A stretch of 64,000 bases of DNA, from contig JASJOG010000171.1 in NCBI GenBank assembly GCA_030142905.1, forward strand, positions 310,001 through 374,000. Reading direction: 5' to 3'. The notes below the pieces were generated by a model, which was not told the origin of the DNA, made no database searches, and worked only from the letters and a program-made list of their open reading frames with translations. Every line of letters starts with the position of its first letter. Position 1 is the stretch's first letter. Below, in pieces: positions 22,291 through 32,689 of the stretch. Source of the DNA: Heliopora coerulea (lineage: Eukaryota > Cnidaria > Anthozoa > Scleralcyonacea > Helioporidae). The translations under genes and the position numbers were made by a program.

Positions 22291-24150
22291 CCAATAAGCA
22301 TGTTTGTTACGGACTTCATAACTTCTCTCATCCAGGGCGACTGCAGAGTTTAGATACTTTCTTACTATTCATGTAGAGCTTAAGTAAGGAAAGAAAGTAA
22401 ATAAAATGACAACGATTTCAGTACTGCAGACAAAGCAATAGGTTTTTAAAGTTTGTCTTGGTTAAAAAACGTTAAGTCGATCCCAATTATTTCTATTCAG
22501 AAAAAGATATAGAAAGATATCGTGTTCTGGTTTTCAATGCTTACAAGAATTTCACATGAAATTTCACATATAAAAGTATTTCAGTTAATGTTACATTTCA
22601 TACGTGAAATACTCGTAAATGAAGATTTCGCATGTAAAATTTTCAGACAGTTAATTTCACGTGTGAGTGGGAGTTTCATAAGAGAATAGGTTCCAATTTC
22701 ATATGAAATAAAAATTTCATTTGTGAAAATGTAAGAATTCCACATACTTTTCACATGTGAAGTGATATGTAAAATTTTTCTAAAGGAAAAATGGGGTTGC
22801 CTTCCTCACAATGGTATTCTCAGGAACGGCCACGTCATATTTGTAGATAGGTGTGTCATGTCGTTGAATACATAGTCGGAAATAGCACCATCAAAATGTG
22901 CCAGGTTTTGACTGTGGTGCTGATAACATAAGAACCTTTTCATTCTCTATATGAAATTGAAAAAATCTTATTTCTCATATTCGTTTGACCTTGCTTGATA
23001 GTCTCACACTTTTCCTCATGTTTGGTGCACAATGCATGGCGCAACTAGGAATTTCACGGGGTAGGGGTCGGGATTGAAGTATCAAGGCACAATCGGGGCG
23101 GTTTTGATAATTTCGATTGAAGTAGATCTACGTAACTTTGGAAAATGAAAGCAAAAGGCTATCACTAAAAGGGCTCATTGCGACCCTCCAATCAACTCAT
23201 GTAGTTGCACGAATGCAATAACATTTATTCTCATCGTCATATACTAGCTTAGGTGAGACTTTTTCCTATTCAACTGCATATAATTAACACTCCCATTGTT
23301 TGTGGCCAACGAAAAGGCTAAAGAAGGGATTTTGCTTTCACTTATGGTTTCATTGATAGATTTTGTGATTGGTTTCCTTTTTGTTTTGTTATCTCATTGT
23401 TAACTTCACCAAAGACGAAACCAACTAGTTGTTACGTAAAAATGCCTAAAATATGAGGTTAAAGATAAGATCATGTCTCTGTGAGTCCTGATTTAGTCAT
23501 TCATCGTGCTTTCCATGGAAACAAGAAAAGCAGTTGGAAGTTGCAGTTCTCGCTGAAAATGTTGATACGAAATAAATTATTTATAAAACGGCTTATAGCT
23601 GCATGCCAAGTAATTAGAGGAAGACTTGTACATAAAAAGGTTGATCTACAACAGAACAGCAGTAAAAAGAGAAATAAGTAGCTCCAAATTGTCTGAAAGT
23701 GAAATTTTGGGAAATTTATAGACGATGCTTGAACTTTATAATGGTTGCGGTTGCGCTTATTTTTGAGAACGTCCAAATAAATTATTGATAGGGCTTTGAC
23801 ACATGGAAAATTTTCTTGCATGTTTTTAAACTCGTTTTGATGGTAATGACTTGTAAACGGGTACATCAAAGGTTGTTCTGGCTTAAACCATTTTACCAAT
23901 GAAAGTGGCAGAATTTTTTTTTAAATAAAGCTTCAATTATGAAAAATATTAATCTTACCTGGGCTGGGGAAGTGCAAAATCCTCCCTCCTTCTTATTGAT
24001 ATCTCATCGTCTGCCTGGATTTACTCTTCGAACTATTTTCAAGTTAATTTACCTTCTTTCGTTTACTCTTGAAGTTATTAGAGTTGTTGTTGCTTGACAT
24101 ATTATTTGATGTGTAGGTAATTTTTAATTTTACATATCTTCGCTAATAAA
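22291..24150. other. No gene; cluster of short palindromes at 22548-22775
   Basis: Between 22548 and 22775 there are repeated variants of TTTCACATGTGAAA and TTTCATATGAAA, spaced a few tens of bases apart. The remainder is AT-rich with nothing recognised. Confidence 0.6.
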
Positions 24151-24252
24151 CATGGACCTATCTTTGCCGATATTACCTGGGACCTATCTTTGCCAATAAT
24201 TTTGATCTATCTTTGTCGATATTACCTGGGACCTATCTTTGCCGATATTTTT
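24151..24252. repeat. Short tandem repeat, GACCTATCTTTGCCGATATT unit
   Basis: Four copies of a GACCTATCTTTGCCGATA-like unit with variable spacers (TACCTGG in two). It abuts the first recognisable Penelope-like coding sequence. Confidence 0.85.
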
Positions 24253-25213
24253 CTTTCTTGGTATGAACTCCATTGGCTTTCCAACTGTCCTACTCACTTT
24301 AAGCCTGTTTATGACCGAAGAAACTAGATGACTGTGTTTTGCTTTCTAATTCCTCTGATCATATTGCACCTTTTCTTAATTATTCAAATAGCCAACATCC
24401 AAACATCAATTTAGCTCAAGAAACTGAAGTAAACAACTGTATACCTTTCCTTGATATTTTAATAACACAAGCCAATAGCTTATTCTCTTTTACCGGTTTA
24501 TACACTAACTGCAATAATTTTATTCCTTCTGTTTACAAATCAGGATTAGTTTCGTCCCTTCCTAATCGCTATATTAGTATTTGCTCCTCCTATTTCATGT
24601 TTGACTCACATCTTCAAAGTTTTAAGAAAACGTTTTTACTTAATGGTTATCCTAGTTCGTTTATAGACACATGTATTCGCCGTTTTTTAGATAAGATTTT
24701 TTCACCTTCCCTAAAGTTTTCCTTCACCCCTAAGTAGATCCTTTACTTTTGTCTTCCCTACACTGGACAACACAGCCTCCAAATTCGTACTCAAATTCGG
24801 AAAAGCTTTCTCTCACATTACCTCCTCTTTGGTTCCGTCCTTCTCTCCGGTTATCTCACTTTTTTGTCTTTAAGGACAGGATTCCCGAAGCTTTGAGATC
24901 TTATGTTGTTTACCGTTTCAAGTGTCAACGATGTAGCTCGTCGTATGTCGGTCAGACGAGTCGGCTTATCCACACACGAATCTCAGAGCACTTGGGCATC
25001 TCTGGACTTACTGGCAAGAAGCGAGTCATTTCTCCGACGAACATCCTGTCACATCACTGTGACACTGGACATAATGTATCGCCTTATGACTTCAACATCC
25101 TGTCCTCTTCATCCTTCAACTCTGAACTTTTCGTCAGAGAAAGCTTTCTTATCCGGAAACTCAATCCATCGCTTAATACCAACATGGGTTCCTTTCCACT
25201 TTCTTTATTTTAG
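24245..25213 (+). pseudogene. Penelope-like element: RT palm end and GIY-YIG
   Basis: The plus strand carries NCPTHFKPV, then the damaged catalytic box (only the DD of YxDD survives, after a frameshift at about 24325). Next come FLNYSNSQHPNINL, IPFLDILIT and GLYTNCNNFIPSVYKSGLVS (24339-24737). After a stop and a shift, the second frame (24749-25213) has a CQRC pair, SYVGQTSRLIHTRISEH (GIY-YIG-like core) and FVRESFLIRKLNPSLNTN, whose Glu may be the catalytic one. It belongs to a different Penelope lineage from the copies at 4-5 and 33 kb. A truncated hammerhead-like start (CTGAGGATGTCGCCG, from 25369) lies in the 3' tail. Confidence 0.8.
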
Positions 25214-25379
25214 GACTTTTCTTTTCCCGACATTTCCAGTACATATCAATTTGCTATTTCCTTTTGTCTTTTTCACTTCCGTTCTTACGCCAATATCTTG
25301 TAAATAATGTATCTTGTAAAATAACCACTATAATATTTATCACCTTTGTAATATAAGTTATTCATTCTCTGAGGATGTC

Positions 25380-26398
25380 GCCGTACTATTGTTACTAGCT
25401 TACCTTACCCTTTCAGGTCAATATCCGACTTTGGTATTTTACTCTGTCTAACGTTAGACAATTTTACTCGCCATGGCAAGAGTACTTAGAAAGTCAGGAG
25501 AGCGTTGAAGGATTAAACTCCCCTTTGTCACTGGTTATTCGGTCATTCAGAAAAGAAAAAGTTTCGACTCGTTTTTTAATTTCAATTAACATTTCTTCAT
25601 ACTACTTTTAGCCGAAGGCCTAGCGAGAAAAGCATCTAGAACATCAATTTCTAAAACAAAATCATGGTTAATTCGAAAACGTTTACCGGTTAATCGGCCT
25701 AGAAAACTAAAAAGAAAAATCAACTGGGGCTCACTAGACAGCTAGAAAATTGAGCTGTTTTAAGTTTTCCAGAATTGATACATATAACTTACCCATCATA
25801 ATCTTTGTGTACAGGATAAGCTGCAGTTACATATAATTCACCAATAAATTATATATGTTTACGTTGCAACCACGAAGTTGGCTCAAAAACTTCTGCCATT
25901 GAACTTTCGCAAAAGTAAATTTCACGGGTAACCTACATTGTCAAAGTTAACTCGAAAAGGTGAGTTGACATGAGTGGGATTTCAACTAGTTTCTTCAGGT
26001 TTCTGGATCGTCGTTCTTCCAAATGATCAATCCAGTCAACTGGGAACAATACGTTCCTTTGATCCATTTTAAATGCACGAGAGATTTTCGCAACAACTTA
26101 GCTCGTGTCCATGAGGATGGGCAGTGTTAGCATTCTATTTCCAAATCTTCTCCAGTGGCAGAGCTTTCCAGCCCGGTCCGGTCACCCCAAAAACAAAATT
26201 ACATAAATATAAGGACAAACGTTAAAAAAATTAAAAACAATATAAGATATTAGATACTACAGTAGCTGAAAACATTAACAAAAAAATAAGAAAATCTATT
26301 TAACCCTTCCCCTGCACGATGTCTCTCTGCTAAATTAAGGAAGTCGGTAACTTACAAGAGGTAAGTTTGGAAGAGGTGGAGACGCACGTCATATAATA
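25380..26398. other. No supported gene
   Basis: AT-rich spacer; nothing recognised. Confidence 0.55.
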
Positions 26399-26965
26399 CA
26401 AAGTGTCCCAAGAAAATGTATACACACTTTGAATGATTATAGTTACAATGTTTATTAAGACATATCTAAGTTTTATAACCCAAGTTAAAGAAGACAAGTG
26501 TAGAATTTTTTGAGTTATCGCAGGTGTTCGAACTGATGACTGTTCTGGTCCAGGCACTGCTGATAACGAGGACAGATGGAATTGCAAACGTTACGAATTA
26601 TGATTATTTCATTTGGTATTTGGGTGCATTCTCTTTCAATTGCTGCTCTCAACTCATTGGTTGTTACATTTTTTGTGCTACAAACCTTATCTTTGACGTA
26701 TCCCCATAAAAAAAAGTCCACAGGCGTGAGGTCTGGTGAAAGTGGGGGGAATTCAATGTTATATCTTCACCCAATCAATCTGTTCGGCAGATTGTCGTAA
26801 GATAGGCTCTCATATCACGATGGTAGTGGGGAGGTGCTCCATCTTGCTGGAAATAAAACTCCTCGTCTCCAAATTGCTCACGAATGCGTAGCATTCGAAA
26901 GAAAGTTTGTTATAGTGAGTTATAATCATTCAAAGTGTGTATACATTTTTTTTTGGAACACCCTG
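26399..26965 (-). mobile_element. Internally deleted mariner-type element
   Basis: Imperfect ~47-bp terminal inverted repeats (GTGTATACATTTT and CTTTGAATGATTATA blocks at both ends) are flanked by TA at 26397-26398 and 26966-26967. On the minus strand the C-terminal part of a mariner/Tc1-family transposase is readable: FQQDGAPPH (catalytic Asp), then after a frameshift PDLTPVDFFLWGYVKDKV, a TTNELRAAIERE block and QQCLDQNSHQFEHLR. The N-terminal DNA-binding part and first catalytic Asp are missing and the frame is broken, so it is non-autonomous. Confidence 0.85.
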
Positions 26966-26967
26966 TA

Positions 26968-27474
26968 TTTAGCTTTATCTAGACTGGGCTAGTTTGGGTG
27001 TCTCTGGGTTTTGGTGAGGCGAAAAGTGCTCGCGGTCGATATCTCAAAATCAATTTCACGTATGGTAATGAAATTTTTATTGAATGATATGCTAAATCCA
27101 ACTATATATTTCAATGTTATTGTCATAACAACAAATTCTGACGTCATCATTACGTCATCATTTGCAAAAACGTCGAAATTTAAGAACTTCAAAATAATTT
27201 TTTCCCGTGTTATTTCTCGATGTTCTTTTAACAAGAAATTACTATGTTAATGAATTTGACTTTCTTCACTAATATCTTAGTGGGGGTTTTTTGCTACAAT
27301 TGAATTGTTTGACACCACTACTATAATCAATACATTTCCATAATTAAAAATATTCAAAATTCCATGGACGCCGCAATCTTGAACTACCTACAATTCACCG
27401 GTATTCTTAACTTATAAACTATTACTAAAAATTAAAAATTCTATGGTACTATGGTACCATATAATTTTTAACCA
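26968..27474. other. No supported gene
   Basis: AT-rich; overlapping frames of about 80 codons on both strands (26989-27250) have no recognisable motif. Confidence 0.55.
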
Positions 27475-27740
27475 ATTCGAGAAGTTTTAACCTCATTCAA
27501 GAGAGTTTACTCATTTCCAAACTTAAACCTTCCCTCAACATAAACATCTCCTCCATCTCACTCTCTCCCTTCTAATATTGTACTTATGAAATGGTTCGGC
27601 GCTAATTAATTATACATTCTCGCATGTTAATAAACTTATATATAGACATTGATACCCTGTAATTGTATACTCTGAAGATGTTGCATGTTGCAACGAAACG
27701 TTAGCAAACTTATTTAAATATACTTAAATCGTCTTCTTGG
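27475..27740 (+). pseudogene. Penelope-like element, 3' end only
   Basis: The first ~35 codons read RESLLISKLKPSLNINISS, matching the GIY-YIG C-terminus of the copy at 24.2-25.2 kb (RESFLIRKLNPSLNTN). A 3' UTR follows, and a well-formed hammerhead-like core at 27672-27705. Everything upstream is lost (5' truncation on insertion, typical of target-primed elements). Confidence 0.75.
27672..27705 (+). ncRNA. Hammerhead-like ribozyme core, best preserved
   Basis: CTGAAGA (27672-27678, consensus CUGANGA), stem II GTTGC-ATGTT-GCAAC with five perfect pairs (27680-27694), then GAAAC (27695-27699) and GTTA. All core residues are present. Stem III would be tiny and stem I is not obvious, so activity may need a dimer or may be lost. 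Hammerheads of this minimal kind are known from Penelope-like terminal repeats. Confidence 0.5.
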
Positions 27741-28984
27741 CTATGAATTTAACTATTTTGATCTGGGCTCTTATCTTTATATTTGGTTTACAAAATGAAC
27801 CCTTGAACAAAACCGTGTATCTTTGATGTTGCAACAAACTCGGGTATTCAGTATGTTCATCTAAAAACAACCGCCTACTTTCTATGTATTAACTGTTAAT
27901 ATTATCGTATAAACGGAGAAAAGCTTAAAGTAACTTTGTGAATAAACATAAAATGCTTCGCTAAAGCTTTTAATCACTGCAACCTAAAAGTGGGAGGAAA
28001 TTGATTGTTATTATGTTTCCCTTTTTCATAAAGTAAAGACGATAAACTTTTGTTAATATCAGAATGGAGACCTCCATTCTTGGCAGGTGTATAAAGTTTG
28101 GAAATGCCCACTGAACAGTGTTTCAACTACAGAATGGAATGGTACTAAATTGTTCTTCGTAACTGACTAAAGTTAGTAAAGTTCTTGCTGCGTCTTTTCT
28201 GACTGGAAATGCATGCAGTTAATGGAATAAATAGAATATGATTCCAAAGGTTTTGTTTCGTCCATAAATGGCCAGCATATTGTGCACAGGATAATTAAAT
28301 GTCCCCTGTGTGAGTACAGCGGCAACAAACTCAACCAAACCACACACGCTCACACAGCTTGAGACATTTAAGAAGAACTAAACTACTTTGGAAGTGCCAA
28401 AGGTAGCCAGTAGAGTTACTTATTGGTGCGAAAGAACCCAAATGGAATGCATTATTATATTCATGACAGTAAGAGTGTTGAGACAATGCCAATGACGCTC
28501 GATCCTCTCTGAACTTAAATTAGAGGAAATAAACTACTCCCTTTAAAAAAGACTAAGAAGTGTTATGCCTTCGTCAAGCAAGGCTTATTTAGAAAGCTAC
28601 ATTCCTTTGGCTTTCTAAATAAGCCTATTGCCTTTTGCCTTTTGCCTTTTCGGAATAAAGTTTCTCTGGTAATGCAAAGATAAAAGTAAAGGCTAAGTAT
28701 TTATTAAGCCAGAAGTGGCCGCCTAATTGAAGGGACTTTAAAAGTACTTTAAAATTACTGAAGGGAATTTAAGTACTTTAAAAATTTGGTAGTTATTGTT
28801 AGATACTTTTAGAGTGTCATGGCTTCTTGTTGTTGAGGCTATGTAAAATCAGGCTGAATAGAATTTGAAAAGCAAGAAACAGCGACACTCAAACAGTACG
28901 TTGCAGTTTATCAAGTAAACGTGATCAGTGTTTTGATGCTTAAATTACCCTAATGTTTCCAGTTTGAACGTAACGTTATCTTGT
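27741..28984. other. Upstream region of decayed gene copy A
   Basis: Part of this stretch (28640-28740, GGTAATGCAAAGATAAAAG... and GCCTAATTGAAGGGA) resembles 39355-39430, upstream of the cysteine-rich gene. No first exon equivalent is visible. It probably belongs to the duplicated segment. Confidence 0.5.
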
Positions 28985-29680
28985 GGGAGAAAATGAAGCT
29001 ATATCGGTAATGCAGCTGAAGAACAAAAGGTATAGATGCAACTTCCAATAACTGTTAAATAAAAAGCTGAATTGATTTCAGTGACGAATTATTTTAGAGT
29101 ACAAAATTGAGAAGTAATTTTGGTAGCGAATCAGGGAGCAAAAAGTAAAAGTAGTTTCTGTTGTCAATTACGGGACAAAAAGGAAAAGCAATTTCGGTAA
29201 CCAATTCGGGAACATGAAGAGGAAGTAATTTCGGTTGTCAATTAGGGAACAAGAAGTAGAAACAATTTTGGTAGTGAATTACGAAAGAAAAAGAACAAGT
29301 AACTTTGGTAATGATTTAGAGAACAAAAAGAAGTAATTTCGGTAGCCATTTAGAGAACAAAACCGACAAGCAATTGTAGTAACGAATTTGAGAACAAAAA
29401 GGAGAAGTAATTTCGGTAGCCAGTTAAGGAACAAAAGCAGAAGTAATTTCAATAGCGAATTAGGGAACAAAAAGGAAAAGAATAATTTTGGTAACCAATT
29501 AGGGAACCAAACGGAGAAGTAATTTTGGTAGCAGTTGAAAAACATAAAAGGAGAAATGATGTTGTAACAATTGTAAAACAAAAATGGGAAAAGATTTTGG
29601 TGGAGCTTGCTTCCACGTGAAAATGGGAGAACAATCTTGGTAACAGTACTAGAGCAAATACGGAGAATGAACTTCGGTAA
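28985..29680. repeat. Minisatellite, ~37-bp unit
   Basis: About 15 diverged copies of a unit near GAAGTAATTTCGGTAGC followed by AATTAGGGAACAAAAAGGA. Minus-strand frames rich in Leu and Phe across it are translation artefacts. It lies where the first exon of gene copy A would be expected. Confidence 0.9.
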
Positions 29681-29862
29681 CGTTTCTAGAATGAAGCCAT
29701 TCGATTCGGGTACACACTAGGACGTAAACATGATCCATTTCCTTTGTTTTGCAAACGCTTAGTTTTAGCAAACGTGGTTGTTGGTTCTCCCGTCGTGTTT
29801 CATAAAATCTCCAGAAAACTAACAACATAAGAGCTCTCATCCTTATGTTTCGTAGTTATGAT

Positions 29863-31530
29863 ACGGTAAAATCCTTCTACTCAGTTTCTGGGTGATGACA
29901 ATGAGTGTAAGTGATGTACGATTTACGCATCAAAATTAAATTAGTATGCAGTAGTTGTTTCTTTGTCTTGTGTGGCAACTGGTATAGATGTTTAATTGAG
30001 ATGATGATCTGTGTAAATTTGATTCGTCGCTCACCAGCCTCGACAACTAAAAGAGCATTATAAAAATCATAATAACATTTCTAAAGTCAAAGGTTGTGAT
30101 AATTTTTATCTTAACCCTGTGTGACACAATTATTTTTTTTAGTGAATCCCATTAATCACACATATTCCTGCCCTTTTAGTTCTCTCACAGTTATTCTTTA
30201 CTGGCAAATGAATTTCAGTGCATCGTTTTTCAGAGAACTGGACAGGTAATATATTTCTTTTAACGCTGAACTGAATTTTCAATTTTTTGAAGGAATGTTA
30301 TCCTTATCTTTTGTTTGACACAGTTTTGTTCTCAAATGCCTTATATGATCTTTAACGAATATCACTGTACATTTAGACTGGCGATGCAAACAACTATGCA
30401 ATCGAGCAAGCTGATGACGCACACTGATAAAACAAAATGTCAACCCCCTGAAATGTATGTTTTATACAATATATATGTATATTCTATATCTTTTTCATAT
30501 GACAACAACTGTTTTATACAAATTTGATGATATTAATCATGATGATGGTGTTGTTAATGATGATAATTATGATAATGATGGTAATAATGATAATGATGAT
30601 AATAATGATAATGATGATGATGATGATGATTATGATCATAATGGTGAGAATGCTAATTATGATGATGATCTTTATAATGATCATAGTGGTATCACCAACA
30701 ATAATAATGATGATAAAGCTAATTACTATAACAACAAATTTGAAGATTAGAAATTTCTTAATGAGTAGGAATATATGTAAGTTAGTTCAGATGAGTGGTT
30801 TAATTATCAACCTAAAGAGACCTTCATTAATTAATAAGCTACCATTGCCCGCTGAACTGAAATTTCAAAGAATTAAGATTTGAAATATCAATAATAGAAA
30901 AAGTGCTTTTTACAATATTGGCATTCTTTCAGGTGATTGCGTTTAATTAGTTGGTATTATTGGTGTTAATGGTTTTAGACGTTGTGTAGTGTTTATGTTT
31001 GGATGTTGAAGTGTTACTATTGGTGTTTTTTTCTGCAGTGTTAATGGTTTTGACACTGGTAGTGATTTAAGTAACTATGGTGATTAATGATGGCGATGGT
31101 GATGGTGATGGCGGCAATAAAGAAGCGTGTACGTGATTTCCAGTATACATTCATGATGATTATTTTACATACTTAGTGTAACAAAAGACTAAATCATTTT
31201 CATTGTATTTTTAGGCCAGACTGGAACTGTTTTCTCAAAATACTGCACAATGTTAGCGAAACGATCTTTTCCACAGTTATAATCTGTTTTAGCCCATACT
31301 TTTCCACTATTCCTAAAACTACCATTTACAGGAGCTCTAAACTTCCCGTCACAGTTCTCGTTAAAACTACAACCCAATCCTTTTTCGTCATTTCATTCCA
31401 GCCATGGGATGTTCCAGTAACTTACCCGGTAGGGGTTTCCTGGATGGCTTGTTCTTGAAATACTCGAGTGTGAACAAAGTTTCTGAAATTTCAACTTTGT
31501 CAGTACATCAACCACACTCAGGCTGTGTCG
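29863..31530 (+). pseudogene. Decayed paralogue (copy A) of the cysteine-rich repeat gene
   Basis: Four exon remnants lie in the same order as in the gene at 39824-46809. 29863-29906: signal-peptide-like GKILLLSFWVMTMS with a donor GTAAG, but an in-frame stop just upstream. 30180-30245: a 22-codon exon with AG before and GT after, FSHSYSLLANEFQ..., the same length and phase as its counterpart. 30377-30424: TGDANNYAIEQADDA, where the donor AGgtgac has become ACtgata. 31402-31530: acceptor CAG then SSNLPGRGFLDGLFLKYSS, matching the SPGYFLNGLYR repeat. Lost start, lost donor and missing cysteines point to a pseudogene. Confidence 0.6.
30524..30740. repeat. Imperfect (GAT/AAT)n microsatellite
   Basis: Runs of GATGATAAT. 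The Asp/Asn-rich and Met/Ile-rich frames over it are artefacts. It sits between exon-like remnants of gene copy A. Confidence 0.9.
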
Positions 31531-31798
31531 GTGTAATTTTTTCTTTTAAATACTTGTAACAGACTTTAGTTTGGCATTGTATTTGAATACTCTGTTGTTG
31601 AATCAGTTGATGTCAAAGCAAGTTACCATTTGTAATAGCAAACTGTTGTTAGACAACAGTTATTTGAATAAAAGGGCTTTGTGGCATTTGATTTGAGGCA
31701 TACGTTCCAATTCAAGAAGGGAGGTTTGACTTATTTATTTGTTGGTTAACTTTAAATATTCGATAAGGAAAATGCCTATAAATGAACAAATAAATGAA
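31531..31798. other. No supported gene
   Basis: AT-rich spacer before the satellite. Confidence 0.5.
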
Positions 31799-32235
31799 TC
31801 AACAAACAAACAAACAAACAAACAAATAAATAAATAAATAAAATAAATAAAATAAATAAATAAAAAAATAAATAAAATAATCAAATAAAATAAACAAATA
31901 AAATAAATAAATAAAATAAATAAAATAAATAAAATAAATAAAATAAATAAAATAAATAAAATAAATAAAATAAATAAAATAAATAAAATAAATAAAATAA
32001 ATAAAATAAATAAAATAAATAAAATAAATAAAATAAATAAAATAAATAAAATAAATAAAATAAATAAAATAAATAAAATAAATAAAATAAATAAAATAAA
32101 TAAAATAAATAAAATAAATAAAATAAATAAAATAAATAAAATAAATAAAATAAATAAATAAAATAAATAAATAAAATAAATAAATAAAATAAATAAATAA
32201 AATAATAATCAAATAAATGAATACTTTTTCAGTCC
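31799..32235. repeat. Satellite-like tandem array, (AAAATAAAT)n
   Basis: A nearly uniform 9-bp period over about 31900-32155, flanked by AAAT and AAAC variants. On the minus strand it would read as endless FIY, which is not a protein. Confidence 0.95.
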
Positions 32236-32239
32236 GCAT

Positions 32240-32689
32240 TATATCTGAATGTCTAAAATAGATAAAATGTCGTATGCCGTTAAAATCCTACATGATTGCA
32301 TCGTGATCACTGTTAGCAGCTACAGTAGCTTTATTTATCCATGTGTGTGGATAGCTGATGGAACCGTGGAAATTGTTTCCAGTTTTGAGAAGCTATTCTG
32401 CTTTCCAATTGTCTTAATGCGTAATGTCTAGCCGCAACGAATCTCTGTCTTTTTGCACACGCCCTCTCAAATCGGTGCCTTGTGTGCTCTTTTGTTGTAA
32501 AAGTTGGTTTTTAATTATTAACAATCTCATAATGAGGCAACATTTTTTGAGATTTTTATTGCATGCAAACAAAAGTCGCGCCAATAAGCCAGTGTAATTT
32601 TATTGCAGTCAATCCCACCCTACTGCACGCTGTCTCAAAAGCATTTGGCTTAAGCACTGATTGGATCGTTGAAGCTACCGTTAAGAGTG
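32240..32689. other. No supported gene
   Basis: Short open frame 32249-32431 only; unremarkable. Confidence 0.5.

Noticed and set aside
23501..23899. 132-codon minus-strand frame
   Set aside because: Phe/Leu-rich reading of AT-rich DNA with no motif; no paralogue in the window.
24151..24252. CRISPR-like repeat-spacer array
   Set aside because: Spacing irregular, spacers not unique, and the context is an animal genome with a Penelope element adjacent.
29279..29634. Leu/Phe-rich minus-strand frames
   Set aside because: Translate the 37-bp minisatellite; periodic FPNWLPKL-like text follows the repeat unit.
30457..30883. Asp/Asn-rich and Met/Ile-rich plus-strand frames
   Set aside because: Low-complexity GAT/AAT microsatellite.
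31189..31377. 62-codon minus-strand frame with four Cys
   Set aside because: Lies within the decayed gene copy A on the opposite strand; no homologue recognised, no splice support.
31799..32239. 146-codon minus-strand FIY repeat protein
   Set aside because: Three-residue period equals the 9-bp satellite; no coding evidence.
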